A stretch of 61,555 nucleotides of DNA from positions 1-61,555 of the forward strand of contig NW_005434470.1 in the NCBI RefSeq assembly GCF_000315625.1, in the 5' to 3' direction. Each line of letters begins with the position of its first letter. Within the stretch, counting starts at the first letter, position 1. Made by a program: the position numbers and the translations under genes. This stretch comes from Guillardia theta CCMP2712 (Eukaryota; Cryptophyceae; Pyrenomonadales; Geminigeraceae). The notes under the pieces are model-generated. The model was given only the letters and a program-made list of their open reading frames with translations, was not told the DNA's origin and ran no database searches. This document shows, in pieces, positions 32,872-42,323 of this stretch.

Positions 32872-33702
32872 TCAGTTCAGCAATCTTGCAACCGAGTTGT
32901 CAGAAACCTGAGATTCAGTGGATGAATGTCTTCCTTTGTGCAGAAGCGCCAGCGTCTCTGCAACAAGCTCGGCATCCTTGCACAAAACAGTCCCTTCCTC
33001 TTTCTTAGACGAACTCTTTGCTTGTGGTGAAGATGGAGAAGAAGACACTGAAGAAATAGAGAACCCTTTCTGTGCGTTCTTGGAGCTTTGAACAGTTCTA
33101 TAGGGCCATTTCTTGATTCCAAGCTTTCTGCATGCCGACTTCATCGCTGTAGCTGAGATCCCAAGCTTCACGGCTGCCTCATGCAATGGAAGCGTGAACA
33201 GCTCCTGCAAAGTCTTCTCGTTGAGCACCACAGGCTTGCTGTTGACTCTAGTGTGCTGGCCAGCCTTGCGGCGTGGAAAAATGGTGTTGATACCTTGCGA
33301 TGACGAGGATCCCTCGGTCACGTTGGTTGGAGAAGGAGGAGAAGTGGATGGCCAAGAAGGTGACGGTGTCCTATGCGGTGTTTGTACTGGAGATGCTGCC
33401 ATGTTCGGGATAGACGAAACCATAGATCCGTTGGTAGAGAACTGCGAGGCAGCAAAGGCAGAAGATTGAGGATATCCCTGAGAGGTCTGTGTGGGAGCGC
33501 ATTGAGCCATCGAAGTCTGATTCAGATTGTTTGAAAGAGCAAGCCGAAGGAGACTATCGAAAGGAAGAGGATGTACTCCGAGCGAGAACGAGTTCTGTGT
33601 ATTTGTCAAAGAGGGTAATCCATAACAAGAAGAGTATCCTCGTTGGTCAATCATCTGCTGTTGCTGTAGAAGCCCAGACTGAAGGTTTGCAAGTGTTGCC
33701 AT
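32872..33702 (-). CDS. RWP-RK domain transcription factor B
   Basis: This is an intact single-exon gene of 276 residues from the ATG at 33702. It starts with a Gln-rich N-terminus (GLLQQQQMIDQ), then FDSLLRLAL, PHRTPSPSWPST with several Ser/Thr-Pro sites, NTIFPRRKAGQHTRVNSK, and the RWP-RK domain at about residues 168-205 (LNEKTLQELFTLPLHEAAVK, LGISATAMKSACRKLGIKKW, PYR). A Ser/Lys linker follows, then KDAELVAETLALL and the terminal SVARLLN. It is probably a nuclear DNA-binding factor. It shares all these blocks with gene A and serves as the reference that exposes the frameshift there. No signal peptide was seen. Confidence 0.93.
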   Translation of the reverse strand: MATLANLQSGLLQQQQMIDQRGYSSCYGLPSLTNTQNSFSLGVHPLPFDSLLRLALSNNLNQTSMAQCAPTQTSQGYPQSSAFAASQFSTNGSMVSSIPNMAASPVQTPHRTPSPSWPSTSPPSPTNVTEGSSSSQGINTIFPRRKAGQHTRVNSKPVVLNEKTLQELFTLPLHEAAVKLGISATAMKSACRKLGIKKWPYRTVQSSKNAQKGFSISSVSSSPSSPQAKSSSKKEEGTVLCKDAELVAETLALLHKGRHSSTESQVSDNSVARLLN

Positions 33703-33859
33703 TGTCTTGATTGGAGAGCAGGTAACAGGAGTGTGTTGGATAGGGGAGAGTGTGTGCTTTGACAGGAGAACCTGATTCGCAGAGGAACGAGGCCAGGGTG
33801 CAGCGATCGTAGGGATGCAAGGGGAGGAGACGCTTATGAAGACACGAGGACCGTTAAAA

Positions 33860-35990
33860 GTATTGTAAATCTGGGGTTAAATTATTTGTTAAATGAAACG
33901 ATTCGAGCGCGAAGCGACTGGTTTTGGACAGATCTACCCCACGGTCCAATGACTGATGTAGCTGGTTTGAAGCACCGGTGGGCCTTGTCAGTAATTATTG
34001 TGTATAATTTTAATAGAGTAAATGGGGGGCTGGAGGATACCGAAAGGATATCTCTTCGATGATCTAGAACAACATTCTTCGTCGTTTGGACGTAAGTCTG
34101 GTACACCCGGTGAGATTTTTAAAACTCTTCTAAACCACCTGTGGTTTTCTATGGGAACAACGGTGGGTAGCAGTATTTCCAACCCTCCTCCGCTGTTAAA
34201 CATTTTCAAATTTATATTCGTCATTTCTCCATTTCTGTACATCGTTTTGAAATCCTTCTCTGATTCCACTCAAGTTTGCTTTTGCGGTGCATCTGTTTTA
34301 TGTTGGTACGTTCTATAAATCCATTATATAGAACCCCAGTACAACAAAAAAAACAAGAGACATTTTTCGCCCCCAAAGACCACATCAGAGGTCCTGCTAT
34401 GGTGTACCCCTACCACCCTTAAACGCACCATAGCTCACTCGATGGACCACCAACTACGGTCCAACAAATCCTCGATAACCCCTCAATAGATTTACAACCA
34501 CATGTTCTTCGTGAGGGAATTCACTCACTTCCATCAACGTATGGGGTCGGGGGCTCCTTTCAACACCACCCCTACCCATCGATATCTCCTGGATGCCAAA
34601 GGAGACCTTCTAAAAGCAATTTTTGTGGCTCAGCACTATACAAACATATTGTTGGAAAAAAAGACATTCAATGTCTAGTTTACAGGTATGTAGGGGTATC
34701 CTCTGTATCAATAAGCTGTACATGGGGTACCTAAAATTGGGGGGTTCATCAAGTATATTGGGGTCTGAACATGCAAGGGGCAGCACTATTCCATACAGGT
34801 ATAATAAAATAACTATGATATCCATTCCCTGGTGATGCAAAAGTTCTAATAAACCATCCTGTGCAATTACCCAGGGGTGGGGTTAAAAACATGGGGTAGG
34901 GGGTAATGAGATCTCAAACCATGTTTGGAAGGCCCGGGGGGGCGAGAATGCGACTGCTCCCGCATGGAGAGAATCTCGGTCACCCGTACTTTTCCACTGA
35001 TTGATAGGAATTGAGGGGGTAGGGTAGGGATGAGTCTGGTGCAAGCGAGGCCGATAGAAAGATGTCAGCTGACGGGTATCAGGTTTGGCATCTCTTTTCG
35101 AGGAGACGGAGGGGTGGTGTAAGGATTCCTACCCTACCCTACCCTACCCTACCATACAGTACACAACTGCTCCACCACCCTCGCTTTCGCGCTTTGGATG
35201 TCTTGTTTCCCAACAAATAAAACTACCCATCGTGAGACTAGTGATCTTCCATGGTGGGGTGTTCTCAAAAGGGCCGTGGATACCATCAGTGAGGGGTAGG
35301 GAGGGGGGCCCTTTAAAAAGGGAGTTATTGTATCCCTTGAGAGTTGCCGTGAGTCACGACTGTTCAGACCTCTCTCATCTTATCTTGCTAGGTCCTTATG
35401 GGGTAGGTACTCACCCCTACCCTCTATTGCCCTCTTGGTGTGCTCTATCAGACGCCTGTCCTTGAGACCAGCCCTGTAACACAGCATGATACCTAAAACT
35501 CCTGTCTCCTTTGACCACCCCACCCATCCATCCAATGCAACAACCCTTTCACAAGTGTGCATTGGGTCGAAAAGGAGGTTTTTCGATGATAGTTCGGGGG
35601 CGACTTGGTAGTAAACGAGATTTTTGGGCTTATGTGTCTCCCCCCCTTGGCGACGAGTCCCGTATCTGAAAGATCAACGTTTCGCATCACAAATTCTCGG
35701 TAATCTGCGAAAATACTCTGTTTCAGAACATCCCCCCGAAGTTTTCGGTGGATGCTTCAGAGTGGGTCGCTTCTCAGTTCAGAAAGACCTGATTTCGAGA
35801 CCGGGCTACGAAAATCCCAGTTGGAGGCCGCATCTTTTCGAAACGCTGGATTTTTGCTGCTTTTGCGACCCATTATGCGGCTCGTGCCATCAAAATTGAT
35901 TTATTGCAGAACCCCCCAAAAGCCCCCAGCTCGTACCCTGTTTCACGGGCTACACCCCTTTGTTGCGATTTTCGGATGTGAATGATGATG
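33860..35990. repeat. GGGTA/TACCC-studded non-coding zone 2
   Basis: It resembles zone 1 but has blocks on both strands (GGGGTAGGGGG near 34890, CCTACCCTACCCTACC at 35128-35153). No gene is supported. It is followed directly by GC island 4. Confidence 0.75.
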
Positions 35991-35999
35991 TCCGATTTC

Positions 36000-36780
36000 C
36001 GAGTCCGCCTCTGCTGCTCAGTGAACTTACCGTAGTACCCTAGTACCGTACTACGGGCCGCGGCCCGGCCGCCGGGCCTTCCGGGTGAACCGCCGCGCCC
36101 GCCGAACTCAGTTCGGAACTTCCGAACGGCAGCAGTGAGGCTTTCGACTTCCGAAGAGGCTAGTAGGCCGTAGGTGACGAACGTTGAAGTCTTGCACGTT
36201 GATCTGACTCGGAATGGCGAGCCTGACTGCCGCCTTTGATCATCCGATAGGATCTCAGACGGTCGGATCGGACGGGCCGGACTCGATTCAACTTACTAGG
36301 GCGCTCACTGTAACTTAAGGCAGAGCCACGGCACGGTCCCTGCCAGTGCAGGGGCCGAACTTCGGAAGTACGGTCTCCGCCGCGCCGCTCGGACTCGGAG
36401 CGGTGGCACTCAGTACAGCACCTTCCGACTCTTTCCGACCTCCGACCATCCGATCGGACCGTGACGGTCACTGGCCATTGTACCGTACCGTCTGCCGGAC
36501 TCCTCACCTTGGAGCCGATTGAACAGATTTCAAGTTTCAACTATCCGCGGCTTGAACTGGGAATCATCGGTCATCACCAGTCAGTGGCCCGGCCCCGGCC
36601 GCGGGTGCCGTCCGCAGATGCCATCCCCCGGACGTTATGGGCTAGCCGGTCACTCGCCGCCGGACTCCGGCGTAACGTGCTACGGTCGGAGAGTCGGACG
36701 CCGTGGCCGGGCCCGGCTGATCATACTACTGTCGTAACTTTGAGTAAAGTCGCCTGACTGTCGGACGGTTCCGAAGTGAT
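36000..36780. repeat. Extreme GC-rich island 4
   Basis: GTACCGTACTACGGGCCGCG, CCGGCCCCGG and several AACTTCCGAA/TTCGGAAGT boxes (36115, 36357). It ends at a full-length copy of the dispersed 43-bp element, and a partial copy lies at 36735-36749. Confidence 0.75.
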
Positions 36781-36787
36781 TGCTGAC

Positions 36788-36830
36788 TGAATTGTCCTCG
36801 TACTAATCTTTAACTTAACTTTGAGTAAAG
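36788..36830 (+). repeat. Dispersed 43-bp element, copy 4
   Basis: The TTTAACTTAACTTTGAGTAA core is identical to copies 1 and 2, which lie 30 kb away. The first half differs at only a few positions. It is followed at once by GGAACTTCCGAAGG. Confidence 0.9.
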
Positions 36831-37222
36831 GAACTTCCGAAGGCGAATCAGGCTGTAGCAACGACGTGAGGCTCGGGAGTTTTGTTTTGTTCTGATCTCT
36901 TGCAACATAACACTACAACACGCCTGAAAGCTCGGACTTCGATCCGGTGACTGGCATTTGTTCACGGCTGCCTCTTCACTTCCCTCTCGACCCCTTGGGG
37001 TTGAATTTTTTCAGTGTCGACTTAGTCTGATGAAACTATATTCAGGACAAGGCAGACTTTCCGGTACGGTCAAGGTCACCTTGTTTTTCTTGGCTTTGCC
37101 CTCGTCATCTGAATCTTCCTTCTGGCATCAGGGTGAGAAGTTGATTGTATCTTGTTCACTCCCAAACCTTGCTCTTGGATGTGGATGAGAAGATGAAAGT
37201 TTTTGCACCGTTGCGTATGATG
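36831..37222. other. Intergenic, no gene seen
   Basis: Ordinary composition. It is the 3' flank of the methyltransferase gene, and no feature is recognised. Confidence 0.5.
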
Positions 37223-38419
37223 TCAGGGTCCTCCGATGGCATCGATGGACCGAATCCCTAACCAGCAATCATTGACGGCAACAGCAGCCACAGCACAGAC
37301 CGCGGTTCTGCGATGTGAATAACCAGGAAATGCCGCATGATCGAAGTCGACAGCGGTCTTGAGTTGCAAACTTGGAAGATAGTGAGAAGATTACAAGAGC
37401 AACGAGGGGAGCAACCCAGAAATTGCGATTCCTATCCTCGCAACCTTCCAACTGTCGTAGGGTTCACCTTTTTTGATGGTGACGAAGACTTTGCCTTGAT
37501 ATGATGTGAGCGAATGGAAGACAACTCTGCGTCATTGCAATCAAACCTGTTGGTGAGAGAATCTTGCTCGAGCTATCAAGGAACTTGCGGATAAGATCTT
37601 GATTGGCAGCGATGTTGTCATCCTGCACAACACTCACTATCTTTGTCGTCTGTCACGACTGCACCTGCTCCTTGATCCCAAGGCCGACGTGAGGGAAGTT
37701 GAAGATGATAGAGTCATAGGGACCATCCAGCTCAGGAAGCTCGGCTACTCTGAGAGGAGGGGTAAGAGGAGAGGTCTGGCGCAAACACCACAAGATGCCT
37801 TGTTGCGTCGATCTGGAACAGCACGCTGGCCCCCCCCTCTCTCAGCTTGTCCACGTGCCCTTGAGCATCGTCGTACTTGTTCTGCAGTACCTCTAGCGAG
37901 TCATAGCCTGCCGAGCTCTCCATAAGTACTCCTCACACTCCATCATCAGCTCCCTCCCCATCATACATGTTGACGTGACCGACGATCCGCCTTGCAACAG
38001 CTCAAGGAGGGCGACGCTGAAGCTAAAGTTCCCATCGCCGACCACGAGCACCTGCTCGTCAGGGCCATCTAGATCATGATAACGAGTGGAGGACGGCAGC
38101 ATTCACCTTCCCTGCCTGCTTTCGGATCTGAGTTGACGCGGCCTGCAAGGGAGGATTCGGTTGCTGGCTCTTCGCGGAGGGCTTCTGTGAGTTCTGCGGA
38201 CCGTTCTTGAGGATCACATTCTTGGACCATGCAGCATTGTGCCCCGACTTCAGTCCTTGCACCAGCATCTCTTGTGCTTTCTGAGTGTTGACATCAGACA
38301 CGCACATCACAATCCAGGTAGATCAACCCTATCACCTTTGGGAGTTTGCCCAGAGCCTTCTTCGCTCCTTTGCTCAGCATCTTCATCCCCTTGCCGCCCT
38401 TCTTCCCCCTTTTTGCCAT
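37223..38419 (-). CDS. BMT5-like rRNA methyltransferase (DUF2431 Rossmann fold)
   Basis: Eight exons join in phase: 38419-38336, 38280-38107, 38051-37967, 37907-37792, 37739-37665, 37622-37547, 37494-37416, 37370-37223 (about 278 residues, TGA stop). The N-terminus MAKRGKKGGKGMK is Lys-rich, as expected for a nucleolar protein. The domain has the SAM-binding VLVVGDGNFSFS, then CYDSLEVLQNKY, FQIDATRHL, YDSIIFNFPHVGLGIKEQ, NQDLIRKFLDSSSKIL, GKVFVTIKKGEPYDSW and the hallmark FPGYSHRRT. These match the yeast Bmt5 family, which methylates N3 of a uridine in large-subunit rRNA. Introns are short (about 45 to 75 bases) and free of repeats. This is a sharp contrast with nearby genes. The acceptor before exon 5 (CCGAG) is weak. 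Confidence 0.9.
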
Positions 38420-39335
38420 GACCTGATGAAAGTCAAACATCAACAACTCCAAACATCAACAAGTATTCATGTACGAAAGCATCTTTTAATTCTAGTTTCG
38501 CATCAACAAAACCTGTTCATCCAAACTTCTCTGCAGCATCTATCCTTCTCGGCATGCCCCTGCTTACTCTGCTACACGGCTCCTTATCAGATCCTTCTCT
38601 TCTCTCTTCATCCGAGTCGCGTCCTCACTCTCTTCTTCCTCCCGCTTCCTCCCGCTTCCCTGCAGACTCCGATTCCCTGCTGCATGTGCGAGTACCCCCA
38701 CCCTTCCACTCCATGCTAAGATCCTTTTTACCCATACTTTTCACTGCATAAGTACCGGTACACAGTGCTACCCACCAGGGGGAGGTTGAGAATGGAGTCG
38801 GTGCCCGGCCCGGGCCGCCGGGCCGGGCCGGCTAAAGCTGTTGGTAGACTGCCGGTAGTTCAGTTGCCAGGAACTTCCGAAGGGTCCTCGATGCCGAGCC
38901 TGCTTGCCACATGACAGTTGAAAGCTTGCCTGATCACTGAGCTTGGAGAGGTACAAGGTTGATGGCTGCTGGGGGAGCCTACAAGGCAACCAACGCCGCG
39001 GCGACAGAGAGCGACTCGGATAGATCGGACGCGGCTGAACGTGGGAGCCTCGGAAGCTGGGCCTTGCGTTCACGGTTGTTCTATCAGGATCTCATCTCAT
39101 CACATGCCTGTTTGAAGGGAGGTGAGATTGGACTAGATCGCATCGGCCTCATGGCTAGCGGGAGCTCTGAGTGAGCGGCACAGGCTGGCCAGCATGATGT
39201 GACCGTGGCTCCGATCAAGTAGAGGGTCGATCGTCACCCCGAGTGAGCTTAGCAGCGCACGTTTCAAAAGATCTTCCGTCACTTATCACGATCCTACTTA
39301 GCAGCTACATCACTCAGACATGCTGCACAGCAAGG
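38420..39335. other. Intergenic between two minus-strand genes
   Basis: Promoter side of the methyltransferase gene. A small GC patch (38795-38840, CCCGGGCCGCCGGGCCGGGCC) and a GGAACTTCCGAAGG box at 38873 repeat the vocabulary of the large islands. No gene was seen. Confidence 0.55.
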
Positions 39336-41504
39336 TCACGAGGTGGGAACGAAGGGATTCACCATCCAGACCGTAACGTTTCTCCCCTCCCTCCTCGGCT
39401 CCTCGCAGACAGGGTCGAGGTACGTCAGAGCAGGGTACAGGTACTCCTCCTCCTTGGGGTAGACCGACAGGAACTGCAGGGAGCTGCCCATCTGGATTGG
39501 TTTGACTTGGATTTCAAACAGCAGCGGGGTCTCGCTAGCCGCGTACTTGTCCGCTATCGCCTTGCATGCTGTGGTCGACATGCATGCGAACTCCGTCCCT
39601 CCTCTCAGCCCAAACTCCCTTGGGACCACTTTGTCCTTCACCCCGCGCCATAGAGTATACCGCCTGCCAGGCTCTAAGTTGTCCAGGTTGACGATGCGGA
39701 GTTTGCAGATTCCTTCAGTGAGGTACATGACCGTCATGGCGAGTGGGTGGCGCTTGATCGGCGCACGAAGGTACTTGTTGATGAGCCTGAACGTGTCGGA
39801 GGTGTACAACCGGAGAGCGAGCACGTTCTCCTTGGACAACTTCGCCCGCACGCTGTGAGGGTGGTGCAAGAAGTCCTCCAGCGTCATCCCCCTGTGCAAG
39901 TAGTCGTAGTCCTCCTCCTCGATCGCTCCTCCGTGGTACTGCCTCGAAGCCAACTGCGCCTTGACATGCGGGGGGATCCACTTCTCGTCCCCCGCAGTCC
40001 CGGCCAGTATGTACCGCAAGTTGTCAATGTCGCTCTGCTCTCCATGCTCCTCGATCTCCCTCACTATCCCTGCCACCCCGTCCACCAGCAGTTCCCCATA
40101 CTCCGACTGGCTCAGCCCCAGGAAGTGCCTCACCCCCAACGTCGACTCCTGAACGGCGCCGAGCTTTAGTTCGGCGGCCACGTACTTGCCAGCCTCTGCC
40201 CCTCCCGGCGCCATGCCGACATCCTCGGCCATGGCAGGCGGACTTTGCCGCAGGGGGATTTGGACGATGACCGAACCCCCAGGAGGGACTTTAATCCACT
40301 GCTCCAAGGCATTCCCCCAGGGAGCGTGCACGCTAGCCCACGCCTCGAAGCCCCTGGGGTAGCCGCCTTCAAAGAGGAGGAGCACTGAGCTGCTCTCCTC
40401 GTGCAACAGGATCTGAACGTCGTCCACCATCCCAAGCCCTCCCTCTGCCTTGCGATGCACTACACACTGATGCTTGCTCTCGATCGTCTGTTGAGCCACC
40501 GAGTCCCTCAGCCTATTGGACGAGCAGCAGTGGACGACATAGTCCGTCCACGCCACCACCACATGTTTCACGAAGACGTTGGTGACATCATCGGACTCAT
40601 GGTTCCTCTGGTTCTTTTCCCCTACCCTGTACACCCGAGCAGACAGGCCCTCCCTCTCCAGCTCTTCAGCGCTCACGATCTCTGCATCCTCCGTCCCAGC
40701 AGCCAGGAAGCTCAGCCTCACTCGCTCCTGATGCCTCAGGGGGACTTGAACGAAGGTCGATCCTCCAGGTCGGATCCGTTCCATCAGCCTGGACCACGGA
40801 GCACGAACGTCCGCGCCTCCTTCACTTCCGTTGGGGTAGCCTCCTTCCAGCAGCACGAAGACACAATGACGCCGTTGATCCACATGGAACTGAACATGCT
40901 GTACAGCCTTTGGGTCCAGCTTCCCTCCTTTCCTGTAGAAGATAGCCCGATGTTTCCCCTCCACGAAGAAGCTGCGGTGGACGTCTTCGATGCGGTCGGA
41001 GGAGGAGAAGAGGACAAGGAAGTTCGTCCAACTCCGGATGATGTGGAGCAACTGGTCCTTCTCGTTTGGCCATGGCGACTCTGCAACTGCAACGTCCTCT
41101 CGCTTGATCGCCATGACAGGCGGCTGGCGCATTTCAGGGTTGCGGTCTACCCTCACGTTGGGTTCAGTCACGTGTAAGATCGGGCTACCATCCTCCGGCA
41201 AATCGCTCTTCACCGTCGGATGAAACCTCTTGTCTGCTCCCTTTCTATCTGCTCCCTCGGCGACTGCTGTCCTCTCCGATGCCCCACGAGCTCCTGGCTT
41301 ACCTGCTTCCCCCGTGAGTGCCTTCGAGTCCTGAGAGCCTGCCAAGGTCTTTGAGATGGTTCTTGTACTCGAGTTCGTGATCACCTGCAATGGATTTGAT
41401 TTCCTCGTTGACAGTTGCTGACTGTCCACATTCCATGGATCCTCTAGAAACTGCGAACAAGTCTCCGTCAGTACACTATGCATGTTATGTGCCATCAAAT
41501 CCAT
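39336..41504 (-). CDS. ADP-ribosyltransferase-fold protein with duplicated novel domain
   Basis: This is an uninterrupted 722-residue frame with an ATG start. Residues 1-145 are low-complexity and polar. Two copies of an uncharacterised ~107-residue unit follow, at about 152-258 and 312-419. Both copies keep W.(N/D)..V, EGGYP.G, APW, PGGS and a (V/I)PLR end. Residues about 435-705 form a C-terminal domain with the R-S-E pattern of mono-ADP-ribosyltransferases: Arg620 in TLWRG, FACMSTT (Ser643-Thr644), and Glu685/Glu687 in PKEEEYLYP (an E-x-E motif). This predicts NAD-dependent ADP-ribosyl transfer, with target unknown. There is no signal peptide or membrane helix, so it is probably cytosolic or nuclear. 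The repeat unit is not a domain I can name. A lone intron-free long frame among fragmented genes is unusual. Confidence 0.83.
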   Translation of the reverse strand: MDLMAHNMHSVLTETCSQFLEDPWNVDSQQLSTRKSNPLQVITNSSTRTISKTLAGSQDSKALTGEAGKPGARGASERTAVAEGADRKGADKRFHPTVKSDLPEDGSPILHVTEPNVRVDRNPEMRQPPVMAIKREDVAVAESPWPNEKDQLLHIIRSWTNFLVLFSSSDRIEDVHRSFFVEGKHRAIFYRKGGKLDPKAVQHVQFHVDQRRHCVFVLLEGGYPNGSEGGADVRAPWSRLMERIRPGGSTFVQVPLRHQERVRLSFLAAGTEDAEIVSAEELEREGLSARVYRVGEKNQRNHESDDVTNVFVKHVVVAWTDYVVHCCSSNRLRDSVAQQTIESKHQCVVHRKAEGGLGMVDDVQILLHEESSSVLLLFEGGYPRGFEAWASVHAPWGNALEQWIKVPPGGSVIVQIPLRQSPPAMAEDVGMAPGGAEAGKYVAAELKLGAVQESTLGVRHFLGLSQSEYGELLVDGVAGIVREIEEHGEQSDIDNLRYILAGTAGDEKWIPPHVKAQLASRQYHGGAIEEEDYDYLHRGMTLEDFLHHPHSVRAKLSKENVLALRLYTSDTFRLINKYLRAPIKRHPLAMTVMYLTEGICKLRIVNLDNLEPGRRYTLWRGVKDKVVPREFGLRGGTEFACMSTTACKAIADKYAASETPLLFEIQVKPIQMGSSLQFLSVYPKEEEYLYPALTYLDPVCEEPRREGRNVTVWMVNPFVPTS

Positions 41505-41824
41505 CGCTTATCAGGTAATCTCACACATGCGCATAAATGTAATCCCAGGAGGGAGTAGAAACAGGTAGTTGATGAAAGTAAGTTACAGTTACAAAGTACC
41601 GCATGGGAGGGATTGGGGGAACGGGAGGGAGGAAGAGGGAGGAGGGAGGAGGGAGTAGAGGGGAGACGGGGAGGAAGGGAGCAGTTATCAAGGGTGGACT
41701 AAGAGACGAGGCAACGATCGAGGTGAGAGGGGAGATGGGAGCAGGAGAGGAAGGTGTAGAAGGAGTTGCAGGAGGTAGGGGGTGCAGCTTGTACGGAGGG
41801 CGAGCAACAAGGGAAAATGAGGAT

Positions 41825-42060
41825 TTCCCGGCCGTCCGCCGGACGGTGGCACCCGCGGGTCCCCGGCCGGGCCGCGCGGCGGGGGCCCGGTCTCCGAGTC
41901 TGGGCCGCGCGGCTCTCAGCGTGACGCGGCCGGGCCAGAGCCGCTCAGTCATCCGGCGTCCCGGCCCTGAGTTCGCCAGCCGGAGCCGGGGCCCGGGGTG
42001 GGGGGGTGGCGGCCGGGCCGGGCTGGATTCCGAGCACGGCACCGTGCCGAGTCACTGCTG
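41825..42060. repeat. GC-rich island 5, in a divergent promoter region
   Basis: GGCCGGGCCGCGCGGCGGGG and GAGTCACTGCTGAGGTCAG. It lies between the divergent ADP-ribosyltransferase and lectin-like genes. A purine-rich tract (41600-41810) precedes it. Confidence 0.7.
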
Positions 42061-42323
42061 AGGTCAGTTGAAAGAAGCCTTCAAGTTCAGTCAGTGCTGA
42101 GTGATCGAAAACCGGAAATAGACCGTACTGGACTCTTTGAAAATTCCTAGCTCAAATGACTCGACCGTCGAGTTGGTTGTTTACCGGAGGCTCTACTTTG
42201 TTGTCATAGAGTTTTCAAATTTAAGAGGGAGATTTTCGCTCTTTAGTCCCAGGTTTGAACTTCGACAACTTTTGACCGTCGGACGGGCGGGCAGTATCTG
42301 TACCGAAGAACCCCTGCGTGAAA

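Noticed and set aside
35125-35160. CCTACC tandem run as an interstitial telomere
   Set aside because: Only about five units, and not a standard TTTAGGG-type repeat. It fits the surrounding irregular GGGTA zone better.
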